Part shown: one piece after another, positions 10,148-19,592 of the stretch | How positions within the stretch are numbered: the first letter of the stretch is position 1 | Layout of the letters: the number at the start of each line of letters is the position of its first letter | Assembly: GCA_007694185.1 (NCBI GenBank) | Contig: RECD01000135.1 | Span: forward strand, 1-64,000 | DNA: 64,000 nucleotides | Direction: 5' to 3' | Source of the DNA: Planctomycetaceae bacterium | Lineage (GTDB): Bacteria > Planctomycetota > Planctomycetia > Pirellulales > Pirellulaceae | Translations under genes and position numbers: made by a program | Notes under the pieces: model-generated | What the model saw: only the letters and a program-made list of their open reading frames with translations | Told to the model about the DNA's origin: nothing | Databases searched by the model: none

Positions 10148-12163
10148 TCAGCCGCCTTCCGCGTCTTCGACCGCTTGTCGCAGCTGCGCCACCAACCGTT
10201 CGACACTCTCTTTCTTAGCAACCACGGCGGCATGCTGCCCTGCAAACTGCTCGACTGCCGCTTGCGCTTCGGCGACGGCTGCCTCAGCCACTCGGATCGG
10301 CTCGGCCAGCGCCTCAGCTTCCGTCTGCAAACGCACCAACTCGACCTGCTGCGCCTCGGCCGTAACCCCTAGAGCCAACCGTTCGCGTCGCATTTGGGCG
10401 ATACGGGTGAGCAACTCAGCCAGTTCGGCTTCGCGATCAGCCGTCAACGTTTGACCATCCGTCGAGGCCAAATCACCCAAACGGGCTGCCACAACGCGAT
10501 CAAAAAGGTCTCGACTAGCCTGCGACTGCTCGACAACACCGGCGTTCAATTCCTCCGCTCGCTGGATCGCTTCGGCCTTCGCGACTTCCGCCGCTTTGGC
10601 TGCCGCAAGCTTCTCGTCACGCTGAGCCACCAGCGTCGTGTGCTGCTGGACCATCGCAGTCAATCGGCTCGCCAATTCTTCAGCTTGCTTCTGAGCAACT
10701 TCAAACTCGGGCTGAATCGAAGCGAGCTTCTCCAGTTGCTTCTCCAACCGGTCGGTAGCAGGTGGCGGATTCGCGGCAAGGGACTCCACCGCGTCCGGAT
10801 TCTCGGACTGCGATACCAATACGGCCCCGTTCCAATCACCGGCGACCACCCGCGTCCCGTCGTGCGAAATCGCTACCGTCAATACCGCCTCCTCCATCAC
10901 CGGAAACTCGCGAATCAAATCGCCGGCGGGATTCCACAACTTGACCCGGCGGTCTTTGCCTGCCGTAACCAACCGACCTTCGTGATCAAAGGCAACTCCC
11001 GTGACCCCTCCGGCGTGAGCGGCGATGGACTTGATCGCACGACCGCTGACCACGTCCCACAACTTGACGGTCCCGTCGTCACTCGCCGAAGCAAAAACGT
11101 TAGAATCGTCCCGCCACGCGATGTCGTTGATCGCCCCCTTGTGGTCGGTCAGATCGAGGTACTGTTGCCCCGTGGCGGCTTCCCAGACGACCAAACCGGC
11201 AGACCGATCGCCAGATGCGATCAACACGCCGTCAGGGCTGAATGCGACCGCAAAAATCCAGTCGGTGTGCTTCTTGATGTCAAAAACACGCTCGCCATCT
11301 TCGGTGTTGTAAATTCGCAGCATTCGCTGCGGTCCGCCCAAAGCGACCAAACTCAAATCGTCATTCACGTCGGCATCAAAAGCGACATCCAATTCGTCAC
11401 CTACTTCGATCACCCGCTCACCGGTCTTGATGTCGTAGATCGCGGCGATCCCATGAGCCGAGTGCTCGCCACCGGCGACAACCAAATAGCCACCATCGCG
11501 ACTAAACCTAAGCGACAGCGGAACGCCTTCGGGAAAAGGCAGGATCCCAAGCAATTCCGCGGTATCGGCATGATAGAGTGCAACCTGTCGTTGTCCGGAA
11601 ACCGCAACCAACGGCGCCCAGGGGCTAGCCGCGACCGCAGGAATCGCTGCGGCACGCGAGGTCAACACCGGAACGGCTTGCGGCAGGGTTTCCGGCATCG
11701 GGGGCGGTCCTTCCGGACGCCCGCCGGCCGAACCTGAGAAGGCCAAGTTGTTGATCTTCTTTTTCCGAACCTTGCTACCCGAGTTCTCAAGCATGCCGCC
11801 GTCAATCCAGGCGGCCACTAACTTGATCTGATCATCAGGTAGCTTGTCCTGGCCGGGCGGCATGACCGGCGTGTCCTCGTGGGCGATCAATTGCCACAGC
11901 CGACTGCCTTCATAATCTCCGTCATAGACGATCTCGCCACTGCTTCCGCCGGTCATTACCGCCTGCAGGGTGTCGAGCGCCAAGCCGCCCTTCGTCTCAC
12001 CTTGGTGATGGCAGCTCAGGCAATGCTGACGGAAAATCGGCTTGATGTGATCTTCGTAGGTGATCTTGGTGTCGGCATCCGCGGGAGCCGCCTCTTGACC
12101 ACAAACCAGACCGACATTAATCGATGCGATCAGCGCGAACGCACAGGGAAATCGAAAGTTCAT
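10148..12163 (-). CDS. Secreted planctomycete cytochrome with WD40 propeller and C-terminal coiled coil
   Basis: 671 residues from the ATG at 12163; an in-frame TTG at 12178 overlaps the stop of the upstream gene and is a weaker choice. A signal peptide ends near VGLVCGQ. CLSCHHQG (CXXCH near residue 48) sits in a planctomycete cytochrome C domain that continues with GGLALD and MPPGQDKLP. WD40 repeats follow (WIFAVAFSPDGVLIASGD, VFASASDDGTVKLWD, GRLVTAGKDRRVKLW). The last ~210 residues are Ala/Glu/Gln-rich heptads, a predicted long coiled coil. It is the last gene of a four-gene operon whose members repeatedly cluster in planctomycetes; their biochemical role is not established. Confidence 0.9.
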   Translation of the reverse strand: MNFRFPCAFALIASINVGLVCGQEAAPADADTKITYEDHIKPIFRQHCLSCHHQGETKGGLALDTLQAVMTGGSSGEIVYDGDYEGSRLWQLIAHEDTPVMPPGQDKLPDDQIKLVAAWIDGGMLENSGSKVRKKKINNLAFSGSAGGRPEGPPPMPETLPQAVPVLTSRAAAIPAVAASPWAPLVAVSGQRQVALYHADTAELLGILPFPEGVPLSLRFSRDGGYLVVAGGEHSAHGIAAIYDIKTGERVIEVGDELDVAFDADVNDDLSLVALGGPQRMLRIYNTEDGERVFDIKKHTDWIFAVAFSPDGVLIASGDRSAGLVVWEAATGQQYLDLTDHKGAINDIAWRDDSNVFASASDDGTVKLWDVVSGRAIKSIAAHAGGVTGVAFDHEGRLVTAGKDRRVKLWNPAGDLIREFPVMEEAVLTVAISHDGTRVVAGDWNGAVLVSQSENPDAVESLAANPPPATDRLEKQLEKLASIQPEFEVAQKQAEELASRLTAMVQQHTTLVAQRDEKLAAAKAAEVAKAEAIQRAEELNAGVVEQSQASRDLFDRVVAARLGDLASTDGQTLTADREAELAELLTRIAQMRRERLALGVTAEAQQVELVRLQTEAEALAEPIRVAEAAVAEAQAAVEQFAGQHAAVVAKKESVERLVAQLRQAVEDAEGG

Positions 12164-12174
12164 GTTACTCGGTA

Positions 12175-14694
12175 TCAATGATTGAATACGAATTCACGGC
12201 TATTGAGCACCGCCCAAAATACGTCTTCCAAGCCTTGCTGCTCGTTCGCCGATTCGGCGATCGCTTGCTGCAACTCCTTCCGCTCCGCATCCGTCGGCTT
12301 GCGTGACAGGGCTCGAATGAACAACACGTCGAGGACCTGCTCGGCAGTCATCTCTTCGTCCTTCAGCATCCGCTCGATGGACTTACCCTGCACGATCTTG
12401 TTATGAACGCCCGCCCCGTTGAGCAGGTGCAGGGCCTGCGACAGCGTCGGATCGGTCGAAGCCTCACAATCGCACACCGTGTTGCGAGGCGACCTGCCGA
12501 ACGTCGTCAAAAAGTAATTGCTGGTCGAACCGTCCGCGATCTGGACCGCACGGGCACCCAACGGCAACCCACGAAACTTGTCGGGCGAATCGGTGACCTG
12601 CGAAATGCAATCCAACAAACTCTCCGCCGGGATTCGCCGCACCCGAGCGTGCGAGTAATTACGCACGTCGTCTTCGTTATCGGAGGTCGCCACGCTACTC
12701 CGCTGATACGCTTCACTAGCGCAGATATCGCGGACCAATTGGCGGAAATCGAAATTGTACTCGACCAGTTTCTCGCCGAGCGTTTCGAATAGCTCGCGAT
12801 TGCTCGCCGGATTGCTGGCGCGAATGTCATCGACATCGTCAACCAGGCCGACACCCGTGAAGTGAGCCCAGACGCGATTCGCCATCGAAGTGGCGAAGTA
12901 AGGGTTTTCGGGAGCGGTCAGCCAATCGGCCAACACGGCACGGCGGTCCTTACCGGCCACGTCCGGCTCCTCACCCCCCAGAAATTTTGGCTTCATGTTC
13001 TGACCGGTCACCGGGTGACGCGTCTCTCCCCCGCCGCTATTCGAGATGATGTACTCGCGATAATCCTCCGCTTGCTTTCTCCCGATCTGGGCAAAAAACG
13101 CGGCGAAGCCGTAGTAATCGTTCATCGTCCAGCGATCGAACGGGTGATTGTGACACTGCGCACACTGGGTGCGAATACCCATGAAAACCTGGGCGACGTT
13201 CTCGGCGGTTTTCAACCGATCACGTTCGACTTCATAAAAGTTCGTCTGTGGCGTGGTGAAGGTACCACCACTGCTGGCAAGCAGGTCACGGACCATCTGA
13301 TCGATCGGCACGTTGCGAACGAATTGATCCGTCAACCAGTTCGCATAGAGAAATGCCGACTTGTAGCTGACCTGATTACTGCTCTTGATCGCCAACAACT
13401 GCGCGAACTTCATCGCCCAGATTTCGCTGAATTCTTTACGTTCCAACAGCTGATTGACAAGCGCCTCACGCTTGTCCGGGGCCGGATCGTTAACGAACTG
13501 CTGATACTCTTCCTCGGTCGGCAACAAGCCGACAATGTCGATCGTGGCCCGACGCAGGAATTCCTCATCAGTACACAACCCACTTGGCGTGATCCGTAAC
13601 TGACGCAGTTTCTTACCGACCAACTCGTCGATGTAGTTCCCCGTGATCGCCGGCGGGGTGTAATCAAGATCCGCGGGCAGAACCAGCACCTGACTGCCTA
13701 CGGTGTGCGTGTCGAACCTCGCCATCACGTAAGCTTCTCCGCGGGCTCCCGCAGTCACCATGCCGGTGTCATCGATCTCGGCGCTCGTTCCGTTGTTGCT
13801 CGAAAATCCGGCCAGACGCGACAGGTCGCGGGTCGTCCCGTCGGCGTACCGACCGACAACCACGAATCGTTGGGTCGCCCCTTCGCCCTCCAGAACGGCT
13901 TGGCCCGGATAAACCGACACCGACTCGACGATCGGCGGCAACGCATCCGCGGGGTCATTCGGCGCCCCGTCATGAAGCCACTCCAGGACCATCGCGTAAT
14001 AGTCCGAGTCGACATCGAAGCGCTTGCCTCCGGTATGCTGCACCGCACCGACCGACTTTTTCAGCAGCAAACTCTCTTCGGGAATGGCCAAGTTGATCCG
14101 CCGGACACCGATCTCGCGAGTGATGCGGGTGTAATCGCCGACCGGATCATACCCAAACAGGCTGATCATGAAACCGTCTTTGCCGCGAGCGGCACCATGA
14201 CAGGCCCCCGTGTTGCAACCGGTGCGGGTCAGGACAGGCACCACATCGTTCGTGAAGCTGATCGCCGGCCTGGTCGCCGAGTTGCGGACGACCACGGGAA
14301 CCTTTTGGGTCACTCCGAGGTAAGACGCGACCAATTGACTCGTTCCGTCCGTCAACGGACGGAGCAAAACGCCGTCGATCGCGGCGACGGACTCACCCTC
14401 CAGCGACCATTCGACCCGATCGGTCACATCCAGTGTGACCCCATCATCGCGAGTCAAAACCGCCACAAAGGACTGGTAATCGCGGGCGGAATCCAGCGAA
14501 ACCTCCGGCGGATAAACGACGAACTGGGGCACCTTGGCCGAATCAGGCCCGACCGAGGTCGCTTCGGGATTGGCCGCGGCAGCAAATCCGGCAAAGCAGA
14601 TCACCGAAGAGGCCATCCAACCCAATCGCTTCATCACGCCCGGGAGCAGACCCGAAACGCCACCGCGCGGATCGAACTGTGAACTGATCTTCAT
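12175..14694 (-). CDS. DUF1549/DUF1553 protein with Ig-like domain and two heme-type motifs
   Basis: An 839-residue exported protein. After a signal sequence (VICFAGFAAAA) there is a bacterial Ig-like (Big_2) segment containing VTDRVEWSLEGESVAAIDGVL split across strands. Next comes CNTGACHG at residues 160-167, a CX4CH motif, and a second Ig-like stretch (RYADGTTRDLSRLAGFSS). The DUF1549 domain (residues ~350-550) contains a canonical CAQCH near 511, and DUF1553 fills the C-terminus. It ends 11 nt before the ATG of the WD40/cytochrome gene and starts about 108 bp after the PPC gene stop, consistent with one operon. It is probably a periplasmic or paryphoplasmic c-type cytochrome, with redox partners in the same operon. 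Confidence 0.92.
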   Translation of the reverse strand: MKISSQFDPRGGVSGLLPGVMKRLGWMASSVICFAGFAAAANPEATSVGPDSAKVPQFVVYPPEVSLDSARDYQSFVAVLTRDDGVTLDVTDRVEWSLEGESVAAIDGVLLRPLTDGTSQLVASYLGVTQKVPVVVRNSATRPAISFTNDVVPVLTRTGCNTGACHGAARGKDGFMISLFGYDPVGDYTRITREIGVRRINLAIPEESLLLKKSVGAVQHTGGKRFDVDSDYYAMVLEWLHDGAPNDPADALPPIVESVSVYPGQAVLEGEGATQRFVVVGRYADGTTRDLSRLAGFSSNNGTSAEIDDTGMVTAGARGEAYVMARFDTHTVGSQVLVLPADLDYTPPAITGNYIDELVGKKLRQLRITPSGLCTDEEFLRRATIDIVGLLPTEEEYQQFVNDPAPDKREALVNQLLERKEFSEIWAMKFAQLLAIKSSNQVSYKSAFLYANWLTDQFVRNVPIDQMVRDLLASSGGTFTTPQTNFYEVERDRLKTAENVAQVFMGIRTQCAQCHNHPFDRWTMNDYYGFAAFFAQIGRKQAEDYREYIISNSGGGETRHPVTGQNMKPKFLGGEEPDVAGKDRRAVLADWLTAPENPYFATSMANRVWAHFTGVGLVDDVDDIRASNPASNRELFETLGEKLVEYNFDFRQLVRDICASEAYQRSSVATSDNEDDVRNYSHARVRRIPAESLLDCISQVTDSPDKFRGLPLGARAVQIADGSTSNYFLTTFGRSPRNTVCDCEASTDPTLSQALHLLNGAGVHNKIVQGKSIERMLKDEEMTAEQVLDVLFIRALSRKPTDAERKELQQAIAESANEQQGLEDVFWAVLNSREFVFNH

Positions 14695-14803
14695 TGGTTG
14701 GCTCGAAACAGGAGGGAGTTAACGGGCGAGTTTGGCGAGGCGAATGATGGGAAACAGCAGGGCCCCAAGCCACCCCACCCCTTGCCACTTCGTACTCGAA
14801 ATA

Positions 14804-17287
14804 TCAAGAACCGGCCTTCATCTGACGCAATTGTTCCAGCCGGCTAAGCGGCTTGGGAGGGGCCTTGGCTTCTTCGACCTTCGGTGCTTCGGGCGCATCC
14901 GTTTTAGGTGGCAACGGCTGATCGACCCGAATCTCACCCGTCCCCTGCGTCTGCGTGATCACCCCGTCCGGGGATGTGACCCGCGCGACCACGTTGAGCG
15001 TTTTGTGGGTTCCCACTTTGGCATCTTTGGCGATGACCAACGGAAATGTGACCGTCTCCGACTCAGGCGTCACGGATTGCTTCGGTTCGGGCGAAGACAC
15101 CCCGGGCGGAAACCCGACCAGTTCGACTTCCCCCTCACCAACGAACTCTCGCATCACCTCCACCGCCAACTGCAACGCCACCGGCGTATCCAACTCGCCC
15201 GCGACCTTCGGAAACTCGAACTTGAAAACGGCGTCCTGGATGTCCAAGTCAATCGGATTCGTTGCGATCCGCGACTGTCCGTTGCCCGAATCGTAGGTCG
15301 CGACCAAGATCATCGGCCAGTTGCCAATGGCGGCGTTGCCGTTCGCGGTCATCGGAATGGTGATTGACGTTTGATCCTTCGGGATCTGCCGCCCGTTGTT
15401 GACCGCCAACCCGGGAGGGGCGTAAAGGGTCGCCAGCGACACCGCCCCTTCAAACCCTTCGTTCCGCTCGATGGATACGTTCAACTCCATCGACCCGTTG
15501 CGAACGATCGGCACACGGGGCTGGTCCAACTGTATCTTGAATGGCGCCGCTTCGACTACCGAAACCAACAGGTTCGAAGAGTCATAACCCCACATGTCGA
15601 CCCGATTCTGTCCGAGCACCAGGCGGTGCCGGAGTTGCAACGGACCTGTCAAGTCCAAGCTTTCGTCGACCGTTCGGGCCTGCATCGGAACTAGGGACGA
15701 AGCCCCCACCGCGTCTTCCGACGCCACCAACAAGACAGGAATCTCGGCCCGACCGGCCGGCATCGGGTAGGTCAAAGCCTCCACACCGGCTGGCAGATCC
15801 GGAAGATCCAAGATCAACTCGCCACCAAAATTCTCTCGCTTGGCGGTGACCATCATCGCCATCGCCCCCCCCTTGGGGACACTCAAGCCATGCGGTTCGT
15901 CGCGATAGAGCTCGCGTCGGTCAAGCGTCAGCTTCGGGCGTGGCGTATCGACCTCCAACCGATAAGCAAAGGCAGGACCACCACGGCTCAAACGATCCGT
16001 AATCCGCACGGTGTACACCCCGGCCTCCGCCGCGGTGAACTCGAGGAACGAATCGGGGTTTCGCCCCTGATCGTCATTGGCGGCAACCGAGCGAAACTTC
16101 GGGTCATAGACGTTGATAACCGAATCGAGCGGGGACCGGAGAATCTGACGAGCATAGACCTGGACCAGGTATTTCTTCCCCTGTTCGCACTCGAACGAAT
16201 AACAATCGACATCGCCGGGACTGGAGATCACGCCACAAAAAGCACCGGGAGCGACCGCCACATTCCCCTGTTTGATATCATCATTCGGCTCCGTATCGAC
16301 CGTCACCGGCAAGTCGTTGACACGAATCAGATTGGGCGATGGCGCGATCCCATTGTCGTCCTGAATGACAAGCGGAAACGCATCGCTACGCTCGCTGGGC
16401 AATTGGAGCTGACTGGTCGTCACCAAGGGCGACTCCGGGTCGCCCGTGGGATGCACCAGGGTCGCGGTGATCAGATCACCGGGAACACCTCCGGCCGGCA
16501 CGACCGCAATCGGCCGCGGAAAGGTGCCGACATGCATCCGGTAGTGCGCCAAATCACTGCCGCCAAAACTGCTGTCGCGAATCATCACCTTGTAGGTCCC
16601 CGCCGCAGGCGCGGTGAAGCTACAGAGCGGGTCCTGCTGGATCAGAGCGGTATCGTCACTTTCAGAAAGCTCGAACTGCTTGGAATCGAGAACCGCGACG
16701 TAGGGATCGAAAATTCGGTTCGAGTAATCGAAACTGAGCCTCAACCCTTCGACTTCGATGTGAATCGTTTGCCCTTCCGCCAACTCGACATCGAAGTAGT
16801 CGACGTCTTCAAACTTGATCACACCCTCGATGGTGGTATTCAGCTCGATTTTCTGAGCGGTATCGAAATCACTGTTGGGTTCGACCTCCTGAACCACCGG
16901 CATCGCACCGACTCCGATCAGCCGCAGGTTACTGATCCCCGACTCGGTGACGACCTGGATGGGATACAGCCCGGGGACCAAGTCGGCATCGGCCTCCAGC
17001 GTCACCTCAACCTTCGCAGCATCGATCGGCTTGACTTCGGTGACCCTCAAGCCTGGCTTGTCAAACAGGACTTCGCGGGCGTCGTTCAGACGACTGCCGT
17101 GAAGCACGACCTGAGTCGTCTCCCCACGTACCACACCGAGCGGTTCCGAACGAGTCAGCACCGGCTGCGCCGCGTGAACCTGTCCGACGAACGCCCCGAA
17201 CGCGACCGAGAAGGCTACCAATGCCAGCCGGAGGCGAGTACCGCCGACCGACCGAATCGTCCGAAGGGATTTGCGGGCAGGGCTCAT
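14804..17287 (-). CDS. Secreted PPC-domain repeat protein
   Basis: 827 residues with a signal peptide ending near VGQVHAAQ. The first ~110 residues look like an IPT/TIG-type Ig fold (PLGVVRGETTQVVLHGSRL). Two pre-peptidase C-terminal (PPC) domains follow, recognisable from EPNSDFDTAQKIELN with YFDVELAEGQTIHIEVEG, and EPNDDIKQGNVAV with DCYSFECEQGKKYLVQVYA. The remainder is more beta-sandwich sequence. The C-terminal tail is rich in Pro, Lys and Glu. It lies between the DUF1501 and DUF1549 genes in the same direction. No catalytic domain is visible, so a binding or structural role within the exported complex is most likely. Confidence 0.88.
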   Translation of the reverse strand: MSPARKSLRTIRSVGGTRLRLALVAFSVAFGAFVGQVHAAQPVLTRSEPLGVVRGETTQVVLHGSRLNDAREVLFDKPGLRVTEVKPIDAAKVEVTLEADADLVPGLYPIQVVTESGISNLRLIGVGAMPVVQEVEPNSDFDTAQKIELNTTIEGVIKFEDVDYFDVELAEGQTIHIEVEGLRLSFDYSNRIFDPYVAVLDSKQFELSESDDTALIQQDPLCSFTAPAAGTYKVMIRDSSFGGSDLAHYRMHVGTFPRPIAVVPAGGVPGDLITATLVHPTGDPESPLVTTSQLQLPSERSDAFPLVIQDDNGIAPSPNLIRVNDLPVTVDTEPNDDIKQGNVAVAPGAFCGVISSPGDVDCYSFECEQGKKYLVQVYARQILRSPLDSVINVYDPKFRSVAANDDQGRNPDSFLEFTAAEAGVYTVRITDRLSRGGPAFAYRLEVDTPRPKLTLDRRELYRDEPHGLSVPKGGAMAMMVTAKRENFGGELILDLPDLPAGVEALTYPMPAGRAEIPVLLVASEDAVGASSLVPMQARTVDESLDLTGPLQLRHRLVLGQNRVDMWGYDSSNLLVSVVEAAPFKIQLDQPRVPIVRNGSMELNVSIERNEGFEGAVSLATLYAPPGLAVNNGRQIPKDQTSITIPMTANGNAAIGNWPMILVATYDSGNGQSRIATNPIDLDIQDAVFKFEFPKVAGELDTPVALQLAVEVMREFVGEGEVELVGFPPGVSSPEPKQSVTPESETVTFPLVIAKDAKVGTHKTLNVVARVTSPDGVITQTQGTGEIRVDQPLPPKTDAPEAPKVEEAKAPPKPLSRLEQLRQMKAGS

Positions 17288-17376
17288 GTCGAAAGTCTCT
17301 CATGCGGGGCGACGAACAAACCATCAAAAATGTCCGGGCTCGCGAACAGCGAACCGGGACGATTTCAACCGGACGA

Positions 17377-18684
17377 TCAAACGAGCAGCGGCTTGATCAA
17401 CTGACCACCGTCGACGATTTCGATCGGGCGATCTCCCGGAGCCATCAACTCCTTGTCGGCAACGATGCCCAGCAAATGATACATCGTGGTCGCCAAATCC
17501 TCAGGACTGACCGGGCTGTCTTCCGGCTCGGTGGCGGTCGCGTCGCTCGCCCCGTAAACCAAACCGCCTTTCACTCCACCGCCCGCCAGCATGACACTGA
17601 AAACCTTGGGCCAGTGATCACGCCCTGCGGTCGGATTGATCTTCGGAGTCCGGCCGAACTCGCTGCTGACCATGACCAATGTCTCATCGAGCAACCCCCG
17701 CTGCGACAAGTCGTCGATCAAGGTCGCCAAGGCCACATCCAACGCCGGCATCTGCGAACGCATCGACCGCGTGATGTTGTCGTGCATATCCCAGCCGCCG
17801 TAGGTAACCGTCACCAAACGCACTCCCGACTCAACCAAGCGACGAGCCATCAGCAACCGCTGACCAGCGGTGTTGCGACCGTAGCGATCACGCAGGGCAT
17901 CGTCCTCTTTCTTGAGATCGAACGCGTCGCGAGCCTCGGGACTGTCCAGCAAGCCGTAGGCCCGCTCGTAAAACGAATCCATCGCCCCGACACTGTCGGC
18001 GCTCGTCATCGATGCAAACCGACGATTGACCGATTCGAGCGCCGCCTTGCGCCGCAAGAATCGCTCCGGAGAGACGCCACTGGCCAGATCCAAGTCGCGA
18101 ACCTTGAAATTCGCATTCGTGGGATCATCCCCCAACGCGAACGGCCCGTAGCTGCTCGACAAATAACCAGTTCCGGCGTATTCGTTGGGCATGTTGGGAA
18201 CACAAACGTAGGGCGGCAGATTGTTCCGCGAACCGTACTCGTGGCTAACGACGCTGCCGAAACTCGGAAACACCAAAGCGGGACTCGGCTTGTAGCCGGT
18301 GAACATGTTGTGCGTGCCCCGCTCGTGAGCCGCCTCGCCATGCGTCATCGAACGAATCACCGCGAACTTGTCGGCACACTTGGCCAAATTCGGAACGGTT
18401 TCACTGAACACCTCGCCCGTGTTGGTACGTACCGTTCCCAACTCACCACGATATTCCAGTGGACTGTATGGCTTGGGATCGAACGACTCCTGATGGGCCA
18501 TCCCGCCGGGCAGAAAAACGTGAATCACGCTCTTCGCTTTCGCTTCGATGAAGTCGTATTCCTTCTGCTGAGCTTGCGCATCGCGCATCATCAACAATTG
18601 CGGGAGCGACATACCCAAGCCGCCGAAAGCCCCGGCAGCCAAGAATCCTCGACGCCCCAACCGATTTCCGTGACAACGAGCCAT
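17377..18684 (-). CDS. DUF1501 protein (Tat-exported, sulfatase-fold relative)
   Basis: 435 residues, first gene of the planctomycete cytochrome operon. The N-terminus carries GRRGFLAAGAFGG, a twin-arginine signal, so it is probably exported folded. Family hallmarks are VIHVFLPGGMAHQESFDPK, MTHGEAAHERGTHNMFTGY, MVSSEFGRTPKIN and GRDHWPKVFSVMLAGGG. DUF1501 belongs to the alkaline-phosphatase/sulfatase-like superfamily, but no activity is established. The spacing to the PPC gene is 89 bp. It has a long 5' region (908 bp to the divergent hydrolase gene), where the operon promoter should lie. Confidence 0.94.
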   Translation of the reverse strand: MARCHGNRLGRRGFLAAGAFGGLGMSLPQLLMMRDAQAQQKEYDFIEAKAKSVIHVFLPGGMAHQESFDPKPYSPLEYRGELGTVRTNTGEVFSETVPNLAKCADKFAVIRSMTHGEAAHERGTHNMFTGYKPSPALVFPSFGSVVSHEYGSRNNLPPYVCVPNMPNEYAGTGYLSSSYGPFALGDDPTNANFKVRDLDLASGVSPERFLRRKAALESVNRRFASMTSADSVGAMDSFYERAYGLLDSPEARDAFDLKKEDDALRDRYGRNTAGQRLLMARRLVESGVRLVTVTYGGWDMHDNITRSMRSQMPALDVALATLIDDLSQRGLLDETLVMVSSEFGRTPKINPTAGRDHWPKVFSVMLAGGGVKGGLVYGASDATATEPEDSPVSPEDLATTMYHLLGIVADKELMAPGDRPIEIVDGGQLIKPLLV

Positions 18685-19592
18685 GATCCGAACACTCCCG
18701 ATTTAGGTGATGGGTCCTGCGAGGTACGCCGGCCCAAGAAATTACGATCAAAATCGCTGCCCGAAGGCAACTCCTACGGCAACTCCGCTCCGTCAATTGC
18801 TGCGATCAAACTAAGCCTCGCCGGCCAATCCGACGACCGATTCATTCCGCCGACACTCAAGCCGACGCGAGTCAATCTCGTCGCCATGGAAAACTCCAGA
18901 CGGGGCGTTAGCAAAAAGATTGTCCGATGCTGTTGGACTGGCAGGTGGGTTAAGGAATCCCGTTTTTACGGGCTTCCGGCAGGTATATCCGTTTAGCGTA
19001 GCGATCCGATCCGATCCTGTCAAAGATTTTATTCCGTGGAACCGGACTCTTTGACGCAACCGGAAAACGTCCTAGTTTTCGGAACGCTCCCCAAATCGGC
19101 TCGAACCCACAAACGTCAGACAATTTCGGGGAACAATTCTTGAGAGGCCGGTTCACGCCCCAAAAAGCCGTTATTTGCCACGGTTGACGGGCAGCGTGAA
19201 ACCGTTCGGATCGGTTTCATAGGTACACTGCCCTGACACGATCGCGTGGCCGCAACCGAGCCGTTCCGCTCAGGGTGTCGACCAGAAATGGCCACCTCGG
19301 AACGCGAAGCGACGAAACCGACTTTTTTGCCCAAACCAACGATTTGCTTTCGTTGCTGGGATGATCTCGGCCACAACTCGCGTCGAGCAAACCGAAGCTT
19401 TCGCGACGAGACACGAAGGTGATCGCGCGGCCGTCCGCCGTCCGTTGGCCTGCGATGCTTGCTTCCGGGTGTCCGCGGACCGATACTGGCGACCTCGCCC
19501 GCCTGTCGGTCGATGGTGAATCCGCAGGCAGGCCTCTTTTCGACCCCACTTCACCATAGGCCGCAGCCCCCCCATCCTGAGGCATGATTTAG
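18685..19592. other. Large non-coding intergenic region with several hairpins
   Basis: 908 bp between divergent starts, the longest gene-free stretch here. Short frames inside have no recognisable protein character. Visible structure: a hairpin with 5+4 bp arms at 18954-18977 (CCCGT/ACGGG, TTTT loop); an 8 bp stem with one bulged G at 19060-19082 (AAAAC/GTTTT core); a nested repeat at 19189-19233 in which GGGCAG/CTGCCC encloses TGAAACCG/CGGTTTCA; and CAACGA/TCGTTG at 19337-19355. TTGACG at 19184-19189 just before the nested repeat is a possible -35 element. It could hold long leaders, an operator or a small RNA. Confidence 0.5.

Noticed and set aside
17221-18996. Plus-strand frame of 591 codons
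   Set aside because: Antisense shadow of the DUF1501 gene and its leader; no recognisable motifs, and the DUF1501 family match is clear.
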